A DNA stretch of 64,000 nucleotides from Ovis canadensis (GCF_042477335.2 NC_091246.1:207513501-207577500), one strand, 5' to 3'. Positions 49,150 through 62,065 are shown, counted from the stretch's first letter. Translations and numbers: made by a program. Notes: generated by a model from the letters alone, not told the origin.

Positions 49150-51090
49150 TGATACTCTGGTTCAAGATGGCAGAGTAGGACATGTGCTCATCTCCTCCTG
49201 CAAGAGCACCAAAACTGCAACTAGCTGTCAAACAACCATCAAGAGAAGGGTGCTGGAGCCCACTATAAAAAGATACCCCAGTCCAAAGACAAGGAAGAAA
49301 CCACAGCAAGATGACAGGAAGGGCACAGTCACAATAAAATCAAATCCCATAACCACCAGGTGGGTGGCTCACAAACCGGAGAACAATAATCCCAAAGAAG
49401 TTCTCCCATTGTTGTGAAGATTGTGAACCTCACGTCAGGCTTCCCAGCCCAGGGATCTGATAAAGAGACTCCGAATCAACAGGGAATCTGACTTTGAAGG
49501 CCAGTGGGATTTGATTATAGGACTTCCACAGGACTGGGGGAAACAGAGACTCCAGTCTTAGAGAGCACAAACAAAATCTTGTGCATACCATGACCCAGAG
49601 AAAAGGAGAAGTGACCCCACAGGAGACTGAACCAAAACTACCTGCTAGTGTTGGAGGGTCTTCTGTGGAGGTGTGGGTCAGCAGGGGCTCACCACAGGGA
49701 TAGGGACACTGGCAGCAGCAATACTGGAAGGTGCTCTTTGGTGTAAGTCCTCTTGGAGGTCACCATCAACCCTACTATACAGCCCACAGACCCCAGAGCT
49801 GGGTCACCAGAGGCCAAACACTCAACAAGGTGGAAGTCTAACCCCACCCATCAGTAGATAATTGGATTAAAATTTTATTAAGCCAGGCCCTGCCCACCAG
49901 GGTAAGACCCAGTTTTTCCCACTGCCAGTCCCTCCCATCAGGAAGCTTACATAAGCCTCTTAGCCACCTCCACCAGAGGGTAGACAGAAGAAGCAAGAAG
50001 AATTGCAATCCCACAGCTAGAACAAAAACCACATTACAGAAAGTTAATCAGGGTGAAAAAGCAGAAAGTTATGTCCGAGATGAAGGGATAAGATAAAATC
50101 CCAGAAAAAAAACTAAATAATATGGATACAGGCACCTTCCAGAAAAAGAATTCAGAATAATGATAGTGAAGAGGATCCAGGATCTCAGGAAAACAATGGA
50201 GAAGATGCCAGAAATGTTTACTAAAGACCTAGAAGAACCAAAGAACAAACAAACAGAGATGAATAATATACTATACTAGGAATCCATAGTAGAATAACTG
50301 AGGCAGAAGCAGGGATAAATGACCTGGAAGACAGATTGGTGGAAATTACTACCAAGGAACAGAATATAGAAAAAAAGAATGAAAAAAAATGAAGACAGCC
50401 TAAGAGACCTCTGGGACAACATTAAACACATCAACATTTACATTAGCGAGGTCCAAGAAGCAGAAGAGAAACAGAAAGGACCCGAGAAAATATTTGAAGA
50501 GATAATAGCTGAAAATTTACCTAACATGGGAAAGGAAATAGTCAACCAAGTCCAGGAAGCACAGAGTCTCAGGAAGGACAAACCCAAGGAAGAACACCAC
50601 CGAGACACATAGTAATTAAACTGATAAAAACCAAAGACAAAGATAAAATATTAAAAGCGACAAGGGAAAAATGACAAAAAACTTGCAAGGAAATGCCCAT
50701 CAGGTTATCAGCTGATTTCTCAACAGAAACTCTACATGCCAGAAGGGAATGGCAAGATATATTTAAGGTGATGAAAGCAAAGAAGCTACAACAAAGAATA
50801 CTCTACCTGGCAAGACTCTCCTTCAGATCTGATGGAGATATCAAAAGCTTTTCAGACAAGCAAAAGAGAATTCAGCGCCACCAAACCAGCTTTAAATCAA
50901 ATGCTAAAGGAACTTCTCTAGGCAGGAAACAGAAGAGAAAGACCTACAGAAAATAAACTCAAGACAAATAAGAAAATGGTAACAGGATCAGACATCTCAA
51001 TAATTACTTTAAATGTAAATGGATTAAATGCACCAACCAAAAAACACAGACTGGCTTGGTGGATGAAAATGTGCTTGTATGTACTTCCAC
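49150..51090 (+). mobile_element. LINE-1, 5' half: 5'UTR, ORF1 and first codons of ORF2
   Basis: TTCAAGATGGCAGAGTAGGA opens a typical ruminant L1 5'UTR. ORF1 is readable in pieces: 50379-50612 has the ENLPN-type RNA-binding region and QEAQSLRKDKPKEE; 50693-50956 has the C-terminal part (ETLHARREWQDIFKVMKAKK, GTSLGRKQKRKTYRK). ORF2 begins after ATGGTAACAGGATCAGACAT with NVNGLNAPTKKHRLAWWM-like sequence and is lost at about 51090. Frameshifts and stops inactivate it. Unusually for L1 it is truncated at the 3' side. Confidence 0.8.
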
Positions 51091-51769
51091 TTATCACATC
51101 ATACAGCTTGACCCCCCAAAACTGTATGTAATTATTTTATATTGTTAGGTTAATCGTGTTCCCATTGTGGCTTGCAATTGCAATTATCTTTTTTTCTGTC
51201 CTGCTGTTGACTATAAAAACTGATTAACATCTTTTACTATTGTGATAATATAATTATTACTCACTTAATACCACTGTATCATGATTGGTCAACAGAAAAA
51301 TAATAGAATTACATAGCACCAAAACTATCATTTAATAGAAAAACCTGTGATCACTTTTAACATCCAGATGAAAATCAGAGTTATCTTGGAATTTTTTGAA
51401 AAATACAAAGGCCCAGATACTACTTTTTTTCTCCAAAGCTCCAGATATATTTCTAATGAGTACTCACGTTGAAAAACAACTGGACTATATGATGATCTTT
51501 TACTTTTTTGTTTCACTTTTTCTATTTTATATTCAGTGCTCCCATTTCATTTAGTTTATGTTTTCCAATTTCTCCATCTCTCCTTTACTTTTCTGATGTT
51601 TTTTCCAAGCTTTTATCAATCATACTAGAAAAGCTTTTGTATATACATATATAAATTTTATGAATAATATGTATCTTAGAAAACTTATGAATGTTTGCCT
51701 AACTAAAAAATTTATATTATTTTGACTCACATGTTCGAGTTAGTGTGAAAAAAATGCTAGATTTCTAAT

Positions 51770-52935
51770 TAAAAAAATAGATATGCAATAAGCAACAAAG
51801 ATTTACTGTATAGCACAGGGAGCTATAATCAATATCTTCAGTTCAGTTCACTCACTCAGTCATGTCCGACTCTTTGCAACCCCATGAATTGCAGCACGCC
51901 AGGCCTCCCTGTCCATCACCAACTCCCAGAGTTCACTCAGACTCACATCCATCAAGTCGGTGATGCCATCTAGCCATCTCATTCTCTGTCGTCCCCTTCT
52001 CCTCCGGCCCCCAATCCCTCCCGGCATCAGAGTCTTCCAATGAGTCAAGTCTTCACATGAGGTGGCCAAAGTACTGGAATTTCAGCTTTAGCATCATTCC
52101 TTCCAAAGAAATCCCAGGGCTGATCTCCTTCAGAATGAACTGGTTGGATCTCCTTGCAGTCCAAGGGACTCTCAAGAGTTTTCTCCAACACCACAGTTCA
52201 AACGCATCAATTCTTCAGCACTCAGCCTTCTTCACAGTCCAACTCTCACATCCATACGTGACCACAGGAAAAACCATAGCCTTGACTAGATGGACCTTAG
52301 TTGGCAAAGTAATATCTCAGCTTTTGAATATGCTATCTAGGTTGGTCATAACTTTTCTTCCAAGGAGTAAGCATCTTTTAATTTCATGGCTGCAGTCACT
52401 ATCTGCAGTGATTTTAGAGCCCCAAAAAATAGAGTCTGACACTGTTTCCACTGTTTCCCCATCTATTTCCCATGAAGTGATGGGACCGGATGCCATGATC
52501 GTTTTCTGAATGTTGAGCTTTAAGCCAACTTTCTCACTCTCCTCTTTCACTTTCATCAAGAGGCTTTTTAGTTCCTCTTCACTTTCTGCCATAAGGGTGG
52601 TGTCATCTGCATATCTGAGGTTATTGATATTTCTCCCGGCAATCTTGATTCCAGCTTGTGCTTCTTCCAGTCCAGCATTTCTCATGATGTACTCTGCATG
52701 TAAGTTAAATAAGCAGGGTGACAATATACAGCCTTGACGTACTCCTTTTCCTGTTTGAAACCAGTCTGTTGTTCCATGTCCAGTTCTGTTGCTTCCTGAC
52801 CTGCATAATAACCTATAATGGGAAATAATCTGAAAAATAATATATGTGTATAGGTATAACTGAATCACTCTGCTGTGCACCTGAAACATTGTAAGTCAAC
52901 TATACTTCAATGAAATGTATATATTAAGAAAAAAT
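51770..52935 (+). mobile_element. Old LINE-1 3' end, split by BovB
   Basis: 51770-51838 (ATTTACTGTATAGCACAGGG, AGCTATAATCAATATCTT) and 52808-52935 (ATAACCTATAATGGGAAATA, CTCTGCTGTGCACCTGAAAC, AACTATACTTCAATGAAA) are two halves of a familiar L1 3' end. Confidence 0.7.
51839..52807 (-). mobile_element. BovB LINE copy G, 5' truncated, inside LINE-1
   Basis: TTCAG tail at 51839. Minus-strand frame at 52317-52889 shows GKGVRQGCILSPCLF, YADDTTLM and EELKSLLMKVKEES; C-terminal region at 51860-52069. It breaks off at CTTCCTGACCTGCATA (52807), where L1 resumes. Confidence 0.92.
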
Positions 52936-53615
52936 TTAAGAATTGAATGGCTCCTAAAAATTCACACACAATGACCGCTACTTCCTCACTCACATTATAA
53001 GAATTCTATTTCCCTCAAAGTAGCAGATAACTTAGACTATCCAGGACACTGTCATGTATAGACTATGAGGGTAAGAGAGGCACAACAATTTTTATCTTGA
53101 GATATTACCTGATGATATATTTTGGTTAATTAAAATTGGAGTGTGAGTTATTTAATACATGCCATTTTGAATCACACAATAAATGAAAATCTAATAAATA
53201 ATGCTATAATTATTATAAAAGCATTTCACGATGACCAGTGTTGTCATCATTACTATTATCACATGCTCTGGGTCTCCTGAGAAGCACACCCTCACTTGCC
53301 AAGTGGAGACCAGTGGACAGGCTGGTGGACACATGGGGTGTACAGAGACTTGTGCTGATGCACCTAATTCTACAGGCCCATCAATGCCACTAGCATCACT
53401 ACATTATTTCTTCAGAATGTCTGAATCCTAGTGGCCTGGAAATCACTCCATACACTAGGAAGGACAGATGGAAAGGAACTCAGGAAAAGCAAAGCCAAGG
53501 TTAGAGGTCTAGGCTCAAAAAGTTGGCATCATATCAATCATCTGCTATAAATCCTCTGTTAAGTCAATATTCTCTAAAATAACATTAGCAATAACATAAA
53601 TGTAATTTCTGGGTG

Positions 53616-53616
<1 letters not shown>

Positions 53617-53654
<38 letters not shown>

Positions 53655-53664
53655 TATATATATA
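53617..53664. repeat. (CA)n / (TA)n microsatellite
   Basis: About 16 CA units with one CG interruption, followed by a short TA run. A likely polymorphic marker. Confidence 0.93.
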
Positions 53665-53949
53665 CTGAAAATCAGAAAACTTAGAACCTCTAAACTTTGA
53701 GACCCCAGACCTGCCTATGCTAGTTAAAGGGTGAGTATTAATCTCTCCCACAGTGACCCATGACTAATCCTGAGTATTCTAGGAGACCCCTTCCCTTGGT
53801 GAAGTGGTGGGGGGATAGGGGTCTCCCAATTTTAAACTATAGACTTTTAGACTAGGGAAGAATTATGAGAAGTATAAAGTCAGGCAGCAAAGATTTCATG
53901 AACTCCAGCTACTCATCCCAATTAGAAGATTCTTATAATACACATGTGT

Positions 53950-54167
53950 GCTGTGCTAAGTCACTTCAGATATGTCTGACTCTGTGCGACCCTATGGACT
54001 ATAGTCCACCAGGCTGCTCTGTCCATGGGATTCTCCAGGCAAGAATACTAGAGTGGATTGCCATTTCCTTCTCCAGAGGATCTTCTCAACTCAGGGATCT
54101 AACCTGTGTCTCTTATGTCTCCTGCATTGGCAGGTGGGTTCTTTACCACTAGCACCAACTGGGAAGC
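53950..54167 (-). mobile_element. Bov-tA SINE
   Basis: Reverse BovA core (GTGCTAAGTCACTTCAGA, GTCTGACTCTGTGCGACC), then a reverse tRNA head (CCTGCATTGGCAGGTGGGTT, TTTACCACTAGCACCAACTG). Confidence 0.9.
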
Positions 54168-55900
54168 ATAACAATTATTTTATTAATTAAATAAAATAAT
54201 AATACACTTATTCCTGTCAAAATTTTCAATAAAGTCTATTCAGTACACACCACGAGTGAAACAGGGAAGAAAGAAAAGCCAATACAAGGGTGTGTTATCA
54301 CACCAGTCATTGCTGTGAGCAACTGGGGCTTGGTCTTGCTGGAATGGGCCTTAGAATCGTCCATCCCCAGGCTCAGCTACCCCACTGGCCAAGGGGTGCC
54401 CACGGAGTGTTTGTTAATTTACTTGGACTTCAGGCTGCTGCAGAGCCAAAGTGACAGAAAGAGAGCAGCTTTTGCAAGCATGACTGTGTGCGTCGCTAAC
54501 TGCCTGTCACAGTGGAACAACCTAGTTCATCCCAGTCCTCTCATTTGGCCTTTTTCTTCCTTATGAGTAGCTCTGTTTGACAGTGGTGGATATAATCTTG
54601 TTGCATTTATTAAGCCTGTAGCAGTGTACATTTATGAACAACCTAGTAACTCTTCTTTGTAGTTAAAATATACTCAAGTTTCTGGAAATCAATTTGGATA
54701 TTTTAGGTACTTTCCCAATGCATAATCCCTTTTTTTTTTTTTCCCAGCTTTTTGTCTGACGGCAGTATCCTGTAAATCTCAAAGTAAATGCTATGTCCTA
54801 AAACTATGTTAACATATGCTTGTAAAATCAACCATTGTTTTTATGCTATGGCAATGAGGGTAGTGTTAATGGTAGAGAGAACAATATCAGAACTCAACAT
54901 CTAAACTCACGAATCGCAATGAAATCCAAGGCTGTTTTATGAGACAATCTCCATAGCAACTGGAGAAACAGAGTAGGAAATTCTTGAAGTGAAAAGTTGT
55001 TCCTGCTTTGCCAGATCAGCCCATGTTTTGACAATCTGTAATAAGGTAATCGAAGGGTCTTAAGACTACCACACAAGTGTTGATGTCGTGTGAATCTGTC
55101 ATGGCACATGTTCTCCAAGGCATAAAAACACTTGAAACATCACCTAACAAGGCTGACAAATCGAATCAAATTCATTAATGGTCATATATTTTAAGGTAAA
55201 TTTAAAAAAAAACCAATCACGTAAGTGCTAAATCTTTATTTATGTAACTTATTTAACTAGCATTTTATCTTTCCAATCTTCTAAATAATGTCAATTCACA
55301 AAGCATTATATAAATGTCATTTCATTTGATTAATGACAGAACACAAAAAGCAAGTTTCCATATGATTTACAATATTCATAACTATGGTTTAGACTTTCAA
55401 AGCAGAATATTATGAAATCACAGGTTAGTTAAGCCCACTTTCACTGGCAAATCATTGGGGGGATTTGTCTGAGCACCTCCTGCTCTGACCCCGCCCCTCC
55501 ATCTTCATTTAGTCCTTCTTAGGAAGGTTTGAGTGTGAGTGAGAAACGAGGTCACATTTCAGAGACACTGTCTCTGGCACATGAAACACTGAGCAAGGAA
55601 CAAGTGGAAAACATACACGCAGCGCAATGGCCCCCAGTGATCAGTCTATAAAAAAATAACCAAAGTCTAGAAATTGAGATTAAATACCTGTGATTATGAG
55701 GTAGAAGTCAGAAAAAAGAGTAATGTTCCTGTAAATTTATCTTTGGTTCCAATTAGGTGAATTCATTGCACTCTTGAAGGATCCAGGATAATCAAAATCA
55801 CCAAGAGGAATCAGAGAAGTAGGGACTTCCAAGTAAAGATGAGAGTGTAGATCCATCCCTATGTTTACTTTTACTTCTTCCAAAAATCCCAGAAAAAAGA
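54168..55900. other. FTCDNL1 intron, unassigned
   Basis: Mostly AT-rich, with a poly-T run at about 54728-54742. No exon, RNA gene or named repeat recognised. Confidence 0.45.
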
Positions 55901-56879
55901 TGTAAAAGAGATCTATTTGCAAAGCATTGATTCCCTCAAACAAACAGAAACGGAAGAGGAAGCGATGGCACTGAACTTGGAGAACAGATATAAGAGGAGC
56001 AGGAGACCCTGGACAGCAGAGAAGCGGCCTGACTTACAGCACAGGCACCTGGAAACAGTCACAACTGGTGACCTCACTCTGGGATAGAGGCTAAAGGCAC
56101 AGCTCCAAACAGGGAGACTGGTGGAAAGTCTGTTTAAGCAGCAGTTAGATCCCACCCCCTCCACACAGACGGGGAACTGGCAGAAGACATAAGAGGTAAA
56201 CACTATGTGTGTCTGGACTAGGGGATACAGCTGAGGGCAGTGGGGATTCATGAAAAGAGGAGAATGAAGGGAATATTTGCATACTAACTGCTGAGACTCT
56301 TCTAGCCTCTTCTGCAACTCAGTTCCTAAATCATGGACAGCTGAATACTCCAGGCTGAAGACTGGTGGATTCTTCTTTAGGAAACCGGAAAAACCCAAGA
56401 AGAAAGACCCCAAAGATATTGAAATAGGAATTCTCCAAAGAAACAACCTGGCCACAAACCTCACCTACATCCTCAGATTATCCACTCAGTCTTTCAGTGT
56501 CCACTCTTGGAGTAAGCAGCCAACCAATGATCATCCGACATCTGAGGAAGGTTTTAAAACAAAACAGGAGAAAGCAACCTGGGGGTGTAAATGGTGGTAG
56601 GGAACAGACAACATGCAGAAAGAAGAAACTGTCAAAAATTATACATTGCTACTATATTCATGAGATGTGACCAGGATGTTATTTAGAAAAATGAACACTC
56701 AGAGAGTACATAAAAGCAACTGGAAACTAATATAGAAGAAATGAAAACTTACTGAAGGCTTTTGATATAAAGTAGAGGACATTTACAAGTAATTATTGTA
56801 AAAATATAAAGTGATTTTAAAAAGAGAGAGAGAGAGAAAGTAAGTATAGAGAACCAGTACAGAGTTCCAGTAACCAATA

Positions 56880-57560
56880 ATGGGGCATCCAGAAAGAACT
56901 GAGAAAACAGAAGTCATCAATGGAATAACTCAAGAGAATTTCCAGCAATGAAGGATGAGTTTCAAGGGCTCAAAGGACCTACCGTGTGTCCAGCATAATG
57001 GATGAAAACAGACGCATGCAAAGGCACATCATAGAAATTCGAGAACGCTAGAAACAAAGTGAAGATCTTACAAGCTTCCAGAGAGAAGGGACAGATCATA
57101 TACAAAGATCAGGAATCATAATGGCTTCAGAAGTCTCAACAGCAACGTGGAAATAAGAATTGATACAATGTCTTCAAAATAAAGGAAAATCATTTCTAAC
57201 AGATAATTCTATACCTAGGCAAACTAAAAATTAAGTATGAAGGTAAAATAATGGCATTTTCAGACATGTTAAGTTCTCAAAAATTTATTCTCCTCCTCCC
57301 CTCCCCCCTTTTTTAATAAAGCCAGAAGAGGATACATTCCACTAAAACAAGGGCATAAAATAAGGCGGCAGGGGGTGGGGGGGGGGTGGTGGGGAGAGAA
57401 CATGTGGGATTCAGGAACCAGGATATCCAAAATGTAGAAAAGAGGAAGGGAAAACCTAGGAAAATAGTAATAGGAAATGCTATGATGTCAGTTATCCTCA
57501 ACAAATTTAGAGTAACTGGTTCTAATTGGATCAGATCAAAGAGTTCTAGAAGATAGTTGT
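56880..57560 (+). mobile_element. Ancient HAL1/L1-type LINE fragment
   Basis: AGAGAAGGGACAGATCATAT, AATGGCTTCAGAAGTCTCAA, AATCATTTCTAACAGATAAT, TTCTATACCTAGGCAAACTA and GGCATTTTCAGACATG are the block order found in HAL1/old L1 ORF1 3' regions. It may extend left to about 55900. A G-run tract (57371-57394) lies within it. Confidence 0.55.
57371..57394 (+). other. G-quadruplex-type G-run cluster
   Basis: Runs of 5, 10, 2 and 4 guanines separated by single T. The long run can supply two tracts, so the quadruplex pattern is met. Confidence 0.65.
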
Positions 57561-57687
57561 TTAAGAAGACAAAATTTATAGAACAGTCAATACATGATGT
57601 GTTTTATCTGAATGCATGGATAAATGTTATTATTGACAGAGTCTGGGGTTAAATCAGTGGTAAGTATATAAAGCCCAGGGAAGTTGG

Positions 57688-57895
57688 GCTTCCCTGGTGG
57701 CTTAGAGGTTAAAGCGTCTGCCTCCAAGGCAGAAGACCCAGGTTCGATCCCTGGGTCGGGAAGATCCCCTGGAGAAGGAAATGGTAACCCACTCCAGTAT
57801 CCTTGACTGGAGAATCCCATCGACGGAGAAGCCTGGTAGGCTACAGTCCAGGGGGTCACAAAGAGTCAGACACAACTGAGCGACTTCACTTTCAA
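57688..57895 (+). mobile_element. Bov-tA SINE
   Basis: Head GGGCTTCCCTGGTGGCTTAG with TCTGCCTCCAAGGCAGA anticodon-arm-like hairpin, B-box GGTTCGATCCC, core GGGAAGATCCCCTGGAGAAG and end CAACTGAGCGACTTCACTTT. Little diverged, so probably young. Confidence 0.92.
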
Positions 57896-58061
57896 GGATA
57901 TAAAAAACTTAAGGAAACAATCAAAAAGATAACAATCCATTTTAGCAAAAAGAAAAGGTTTTACAGAAAGGGTAAAATAATAAAAGTCTAAATGCTTCAC
58001 TGTGAATAATGTTTACATAGTGATAATAATGTGACCACTGAATACTAACCAAAAAATGTAA

Positions 58062-58099
58062 GTGTGTGTGTGTGTGTGTGTGTGTGTCTGCACACACAC
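58062..58099. repeat. (GT)n microsatellite with CA end
   Basis: About 13 GT units, then CTGCACACACAC, giving a small hairpin-prone end. Confidence 0.9.
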
Positions 58100-58168
58100 T
58101 GGGGCTGAGGGATGTCGTGAAAGGAAGCTAAATTCTCATCGTCTGCAGTGAGAAGTCAATAGACAATA

Positions 58169-58484
58169 CCTAACCAGCCCATTCTAAAGAAGATAAGTCC
58201 TGGGTGTTCTTTGGATGGACTGATGCTAAAGCTGAAACTCCAATACCTTGGCCACCTCATTCGAAGAGTTGACTCATTGGAAAAGACCCTGATGCTGGGA
58301 GGGATTGGGGGCAGGAGGAGAAGGGGACAACAGGATGAGATGGCTGGATGGCATCACTGACTCGATAGACATGAGTTTGGGTGAACTCTGGGAGTTGGTG
58401 ATGGACAGGGAGGCCTGGCGTGCTGCAATTCATGGGGTTGCAAAGAGTCGGACATGACTGAGCGACTAAACTGAACTGAACTGA
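58169..58484 (+). mobile_element. BovB 3'-end fragment, first of a tandem pair
   Basis: CTAACCAGCCCATTCTAAAG through GATGAGATGGCTGGATGG to GCGACTAAACTGAACTGAAC is the last ~315 bp of BovB. The next BovB begins within a few bases in the same orientation. Confidence 0.9.
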
Positions 58485-58486
58485 TG

Positions 58487-60176
58487 CCTAGGGAACATTT
58501 CACGCAAAGATGGGCTCGATAAAGGACAGAAATGTTATGGATCTCAAAGAAGCAGAAAATATTAAGAAGAGGTGGCAAGAATACACAGAAGAACTTTACA
58601 AAAAAGATCTTCACGACCCAGATAATCACGATAGTATAATCACTTACCTAGAGCCAGACATCCTGGAATGTGAAGTCAAGTTGGCCTTAGAAAGCATCAC
58701 TACGAACAAAGCTAGTGGAGATGATGGAATTCCAGTTGAGCTGTTTCAAATCCTGAAAGATGATGCTGTGAAAGTGCTACACTCAATATGCCAGCACATT
58801 TGGAAAACTCAGCAGTGGCCATAGGACTGGAAAAGGTCAGTTTTCCTTCCAATCCCAAAGAAAGGCAATGCCAAAGAATGCTCAAACTACCGCACAATTG
58901 CACTCATCTCACATGCTAGTAAAGTAATGCTGAAAATTCTCCAAGCCAGGCTTCAGCAATACGTGAACCGTGAACTTCCAGATGTTCAAGCTGGATTTAG
59001 AAAAGGCAGAGGAACAAGAGATCAAATTGCCAACATCTGCTGGATCATGGAAAAAGCAAGAGAGTTCCAGAAAAACATCTATTTCTTCTTTATTGACTAT
59101 GCCAAAGCCTTTGACTGAGTGGATCATAATAAACTGTGGAAAATTCTGAAAGAGATGTGAATATCAGACCACCTGACCTGCCTCTTTAGAAATCTGTATG
59201 CAGGTCAGGAAGCAACAGTTAGAACTGGACATGGAACAAGAGACTGGTTCCAAATAGGAAAAGGGGTACGTCAAGGCTGTATATTGTCACCCTGCTTGTT
59301 TAACTTATATGCAGAGTACATCATGAGAAACTCTGGGCTAGAGGAAGCACAAGCTGGAATCAAGATTGCCAGGAGAAATATCAATAACCTCAGATATGCA
59401 GATGACACCAACCTTATGGCAGAAAGTGAAGAGGAACTAAAGAGCCTCTTGATGAAAATGAAAGAGGAGAGGGTAAAAGTTGGCTTAAAGCTCAACATTC
59501 AGAAAACAAAGATCATGGCATCTGGTCCCATCACTTCATGGGAAATAGAAGGGGAAACAGTGGAAACAGTAGCTGACTTTATTTTGGGGGGCTCCAAAAT
59601 CACTGCAGATGGTGACTGCAGCCATGAAATTAAAAGACGCTTACTCCTGGAAGGAAAGTTATAACCAACCTAGACAGAATATTAAGAAGCAGAGAAATTA
59701 CTTTTCCAACAAAGGTCCGTCTAATTAAGGCTATGGTTTTTCCAGTGGTCATGTATGGATGTGAGAGATGGACTATAAAGAAAGCTGAGCACTGAAGAAT
59801 TGATGCTTTTGAACTGTGGTGTTGGAGAAGGCTCTTGAGAGTCCCTTGGACTGCAAGGAGATCCAACCAGTCCATCCTAAAGGAGATCAGTCCTGGGTGT
59901 TCATTGGTAGGACTGATGTTGAAGCTGAAACTGCAATACTTTGGCCATCTGATGCGAAGAGCCGGCTCATTTGAAAAGACCCTGATACTGGGAAAGATTG
60001 AGGGCAGGAGAAGGGGACGACAGAGGATGAAATGGTTGGATGGCATCACCGACTCAACGGACATGGCTTTGGGTGGACTCTGGGGTTGGTGATGGACAGG
60101 GAGGCCTGGCGTGCTGCAGTTTGTGGGTTCACAAAGCATCGGACACGACTGAGCAACTGAACTGAACTGAACTGAG
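58487..60176 (+). mobile_element. BovB LINE copy H, 5' truncated, second of a tandem pair
   Basis: Starts at AGGGAACATTTCACGCAAAG (linker region) and reaches a (CTGAA)n tail at 60176. Frames: 58510-58824 (linker), 58927-59118 (QAGFRKGRGTRDQIANICW, IDYAKAFD then stop), 59284-59664 (YADDTNLM, a Thr-to-Asn change beside the catalytic YADD) and 59835-60092 (C-terminus). Not functional. Confidence 0.92.
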
Positions 60177-62065
60177 AGGTAGAAGTTCTTAAACTAAAAT
60201 TATATGCAAAATTATGTGTGTGTGTAGCTATGTATGTATACACAAATGCACATCATAAAAAACTGCAAGTGACTCTAACATTATTTATAAGTTCCCTGAA
60301 CACCAATTTTGGACCCTACTTTAAGAACCCCTTCCTTAAGGAATAAGCAAGCTTCCAACTGTTATCAAAACGTTTGAAATATATTATTCAGGATTTCTGC
60401 ACATAAAGCATACATGAACAGACATATTAACTATATTCTACATCACTAGAATATTCTCCATTGCCCTTCTTCCCATAGAAAGTTAGTTAAATTATTATTT
60501 TAATGTAGTTTCCGTGAGAAGCAGTTACCCTAGTAGAAAACATCCTGTCTCTGTTTTGAGAACGGTGAGATCCTAGAATATGAACACTTCTTCCTCATAA
60601 GAATGCCTGAGCATGCTGTTACCAAAAAAATTTTAAAAACTTAAAAAAACTGGATGATATTAGATGAACAGCTGTGTAGGAAGGAGAATGTAGGAACAAA
60701 AACTGCATGTTGGAGCATCAAAATAGTAACCATGTACAGTATATGACTGTTTTTAATCAGATGAAGATTGAAGCTATTACATTTCAAATTGAATGTTATA
60801 AATTAGTTCAAGAATGCAGCTGAGCTCACATTTAATTAGAAATGTCCATGTTTAAATCATGAGGTACAGTAGCTGCCAATGAAGTAAAAGGGCAAAGGAA
60901 GGGAGACGTACTCTGTCCAGACCCTCCTGTTGTCAACTGTCTCCTATGCTGGCTGAGCATCTGGGGTGGACCAGTCCTGATGTAATGAAGAACTTCTTGT
61001 ACTAGCTAATTTGAGATTTAATATAACTGAACATAATTGTTTTGAAGACAATTAAAACCATTATTCTGGTCTGAACAATTCTGAACTCTTCATTTTCGTG
61101 TGAAATGTATATTCCCCTATGCTGAGTTTTAACTCTTAGAGGAAAAGGAAACCAAATTTTGGGCTGAGATTTCCCCAGAGAAATAATCCACAGATTGTCA
61201 GGTCATGTTAAAAACGCAGCACAAGCAGTGAGGTACACCTTTGGAAACAGGCCTCCTTTCCTATTTCTAGGGCTTGACGTAGCTCAGCTAGAGTCCAAAT
61301 CGACATCCCAAATGTTACACACCTCCCTGTTACCTAAAAATGAGGCAACACCGCAGAGGATTTCTGAGGTCATAGAGAGAAGTCTGCAATCATCCTACAG
61401 CGGACTTTCCCCCAAAGCTTATGGGCCTCTGAATCTCATAATTAACCAGCGAGACAGTCCAGGCAAAAGGTCTTTCTTTTCTCCCAATTTGCTTAATTCA
61501 AAAACACCTCAAGTGACATAGCTCAAATTTTCCAAATTAAACTTACCCCTGGGGCTGAAATCAAGCATGTGACAGTTCAGTTCTAAAGAAAATCTTAAAG
61601 AGAGTTGTACACAAGGAAAAAAGAGAAGAAAAAAAAATCAGAGGAAAAAGGGGTAGGAGTTAACATTTAAGTGGGTTTTCAACCTCATCATTACCCCTGC
61701 TCAAGAAAATAGAACACAGATGGGCGAAACACACCATCGTTCTGCCCTGAAGAGTCTAAGGAACTCATTAAAAACTAGTGTTGTTTCCTCATGGTCTATC
61801 GTGGATTTGTAAGGGGACACAGTGATTGATTGGCTGCATCCCACAGCATTGAGTGTTCCACAGCGTCGTGGGATGGAAAGTGGAAGGATGAGTCACAAAG
61901 ACACCGTGTGTGCCACTGCAACCCATGAAAGCTTATTGTTGACACAATTTTTCAAGGTCGATTTTTCCTAGGGAACTGAGGAGTGATTATATTGTCACAA
62001 GCTGTTCTGATTTGTAAAAATGGTTTCCATTAAGGAATAACACACTTCCCCAAACTTTCTCTTAC
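60177..62065. other. FTCDNL1 intron between the histidine exon and downstream repeats
   Basis: A short GT tract is present at about 60214-60224. A 108-codon plus-strand frame at 61195-61521 has no recognised similarity and is antisense to the gene. No named repeat seen. Confidence 0.45.

Noticed and set aside
53545..53751. Open frame with a run of alternating Cys-Val
   Set aside because: Direct translation of the (CA)n microsatellite; not a protein.
55913..56464. 183-codon minus-strand open frame with hydrophobic and cysteine-rich stretches
   Set aside because: Overlaps probable ancient LINE sequence, lacks recognisable motifs and does not have phase-1 splice borders fitting FTCDNL1.
57720..57765. 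tRNA-like sequence with a B-box
   Set aside because: It is the tRNA-Glu-derived head of a Bov-tA SINE, with no intact cloverleaf or acceptor stem; the same applies to the other Bov-tA and CHR copies.
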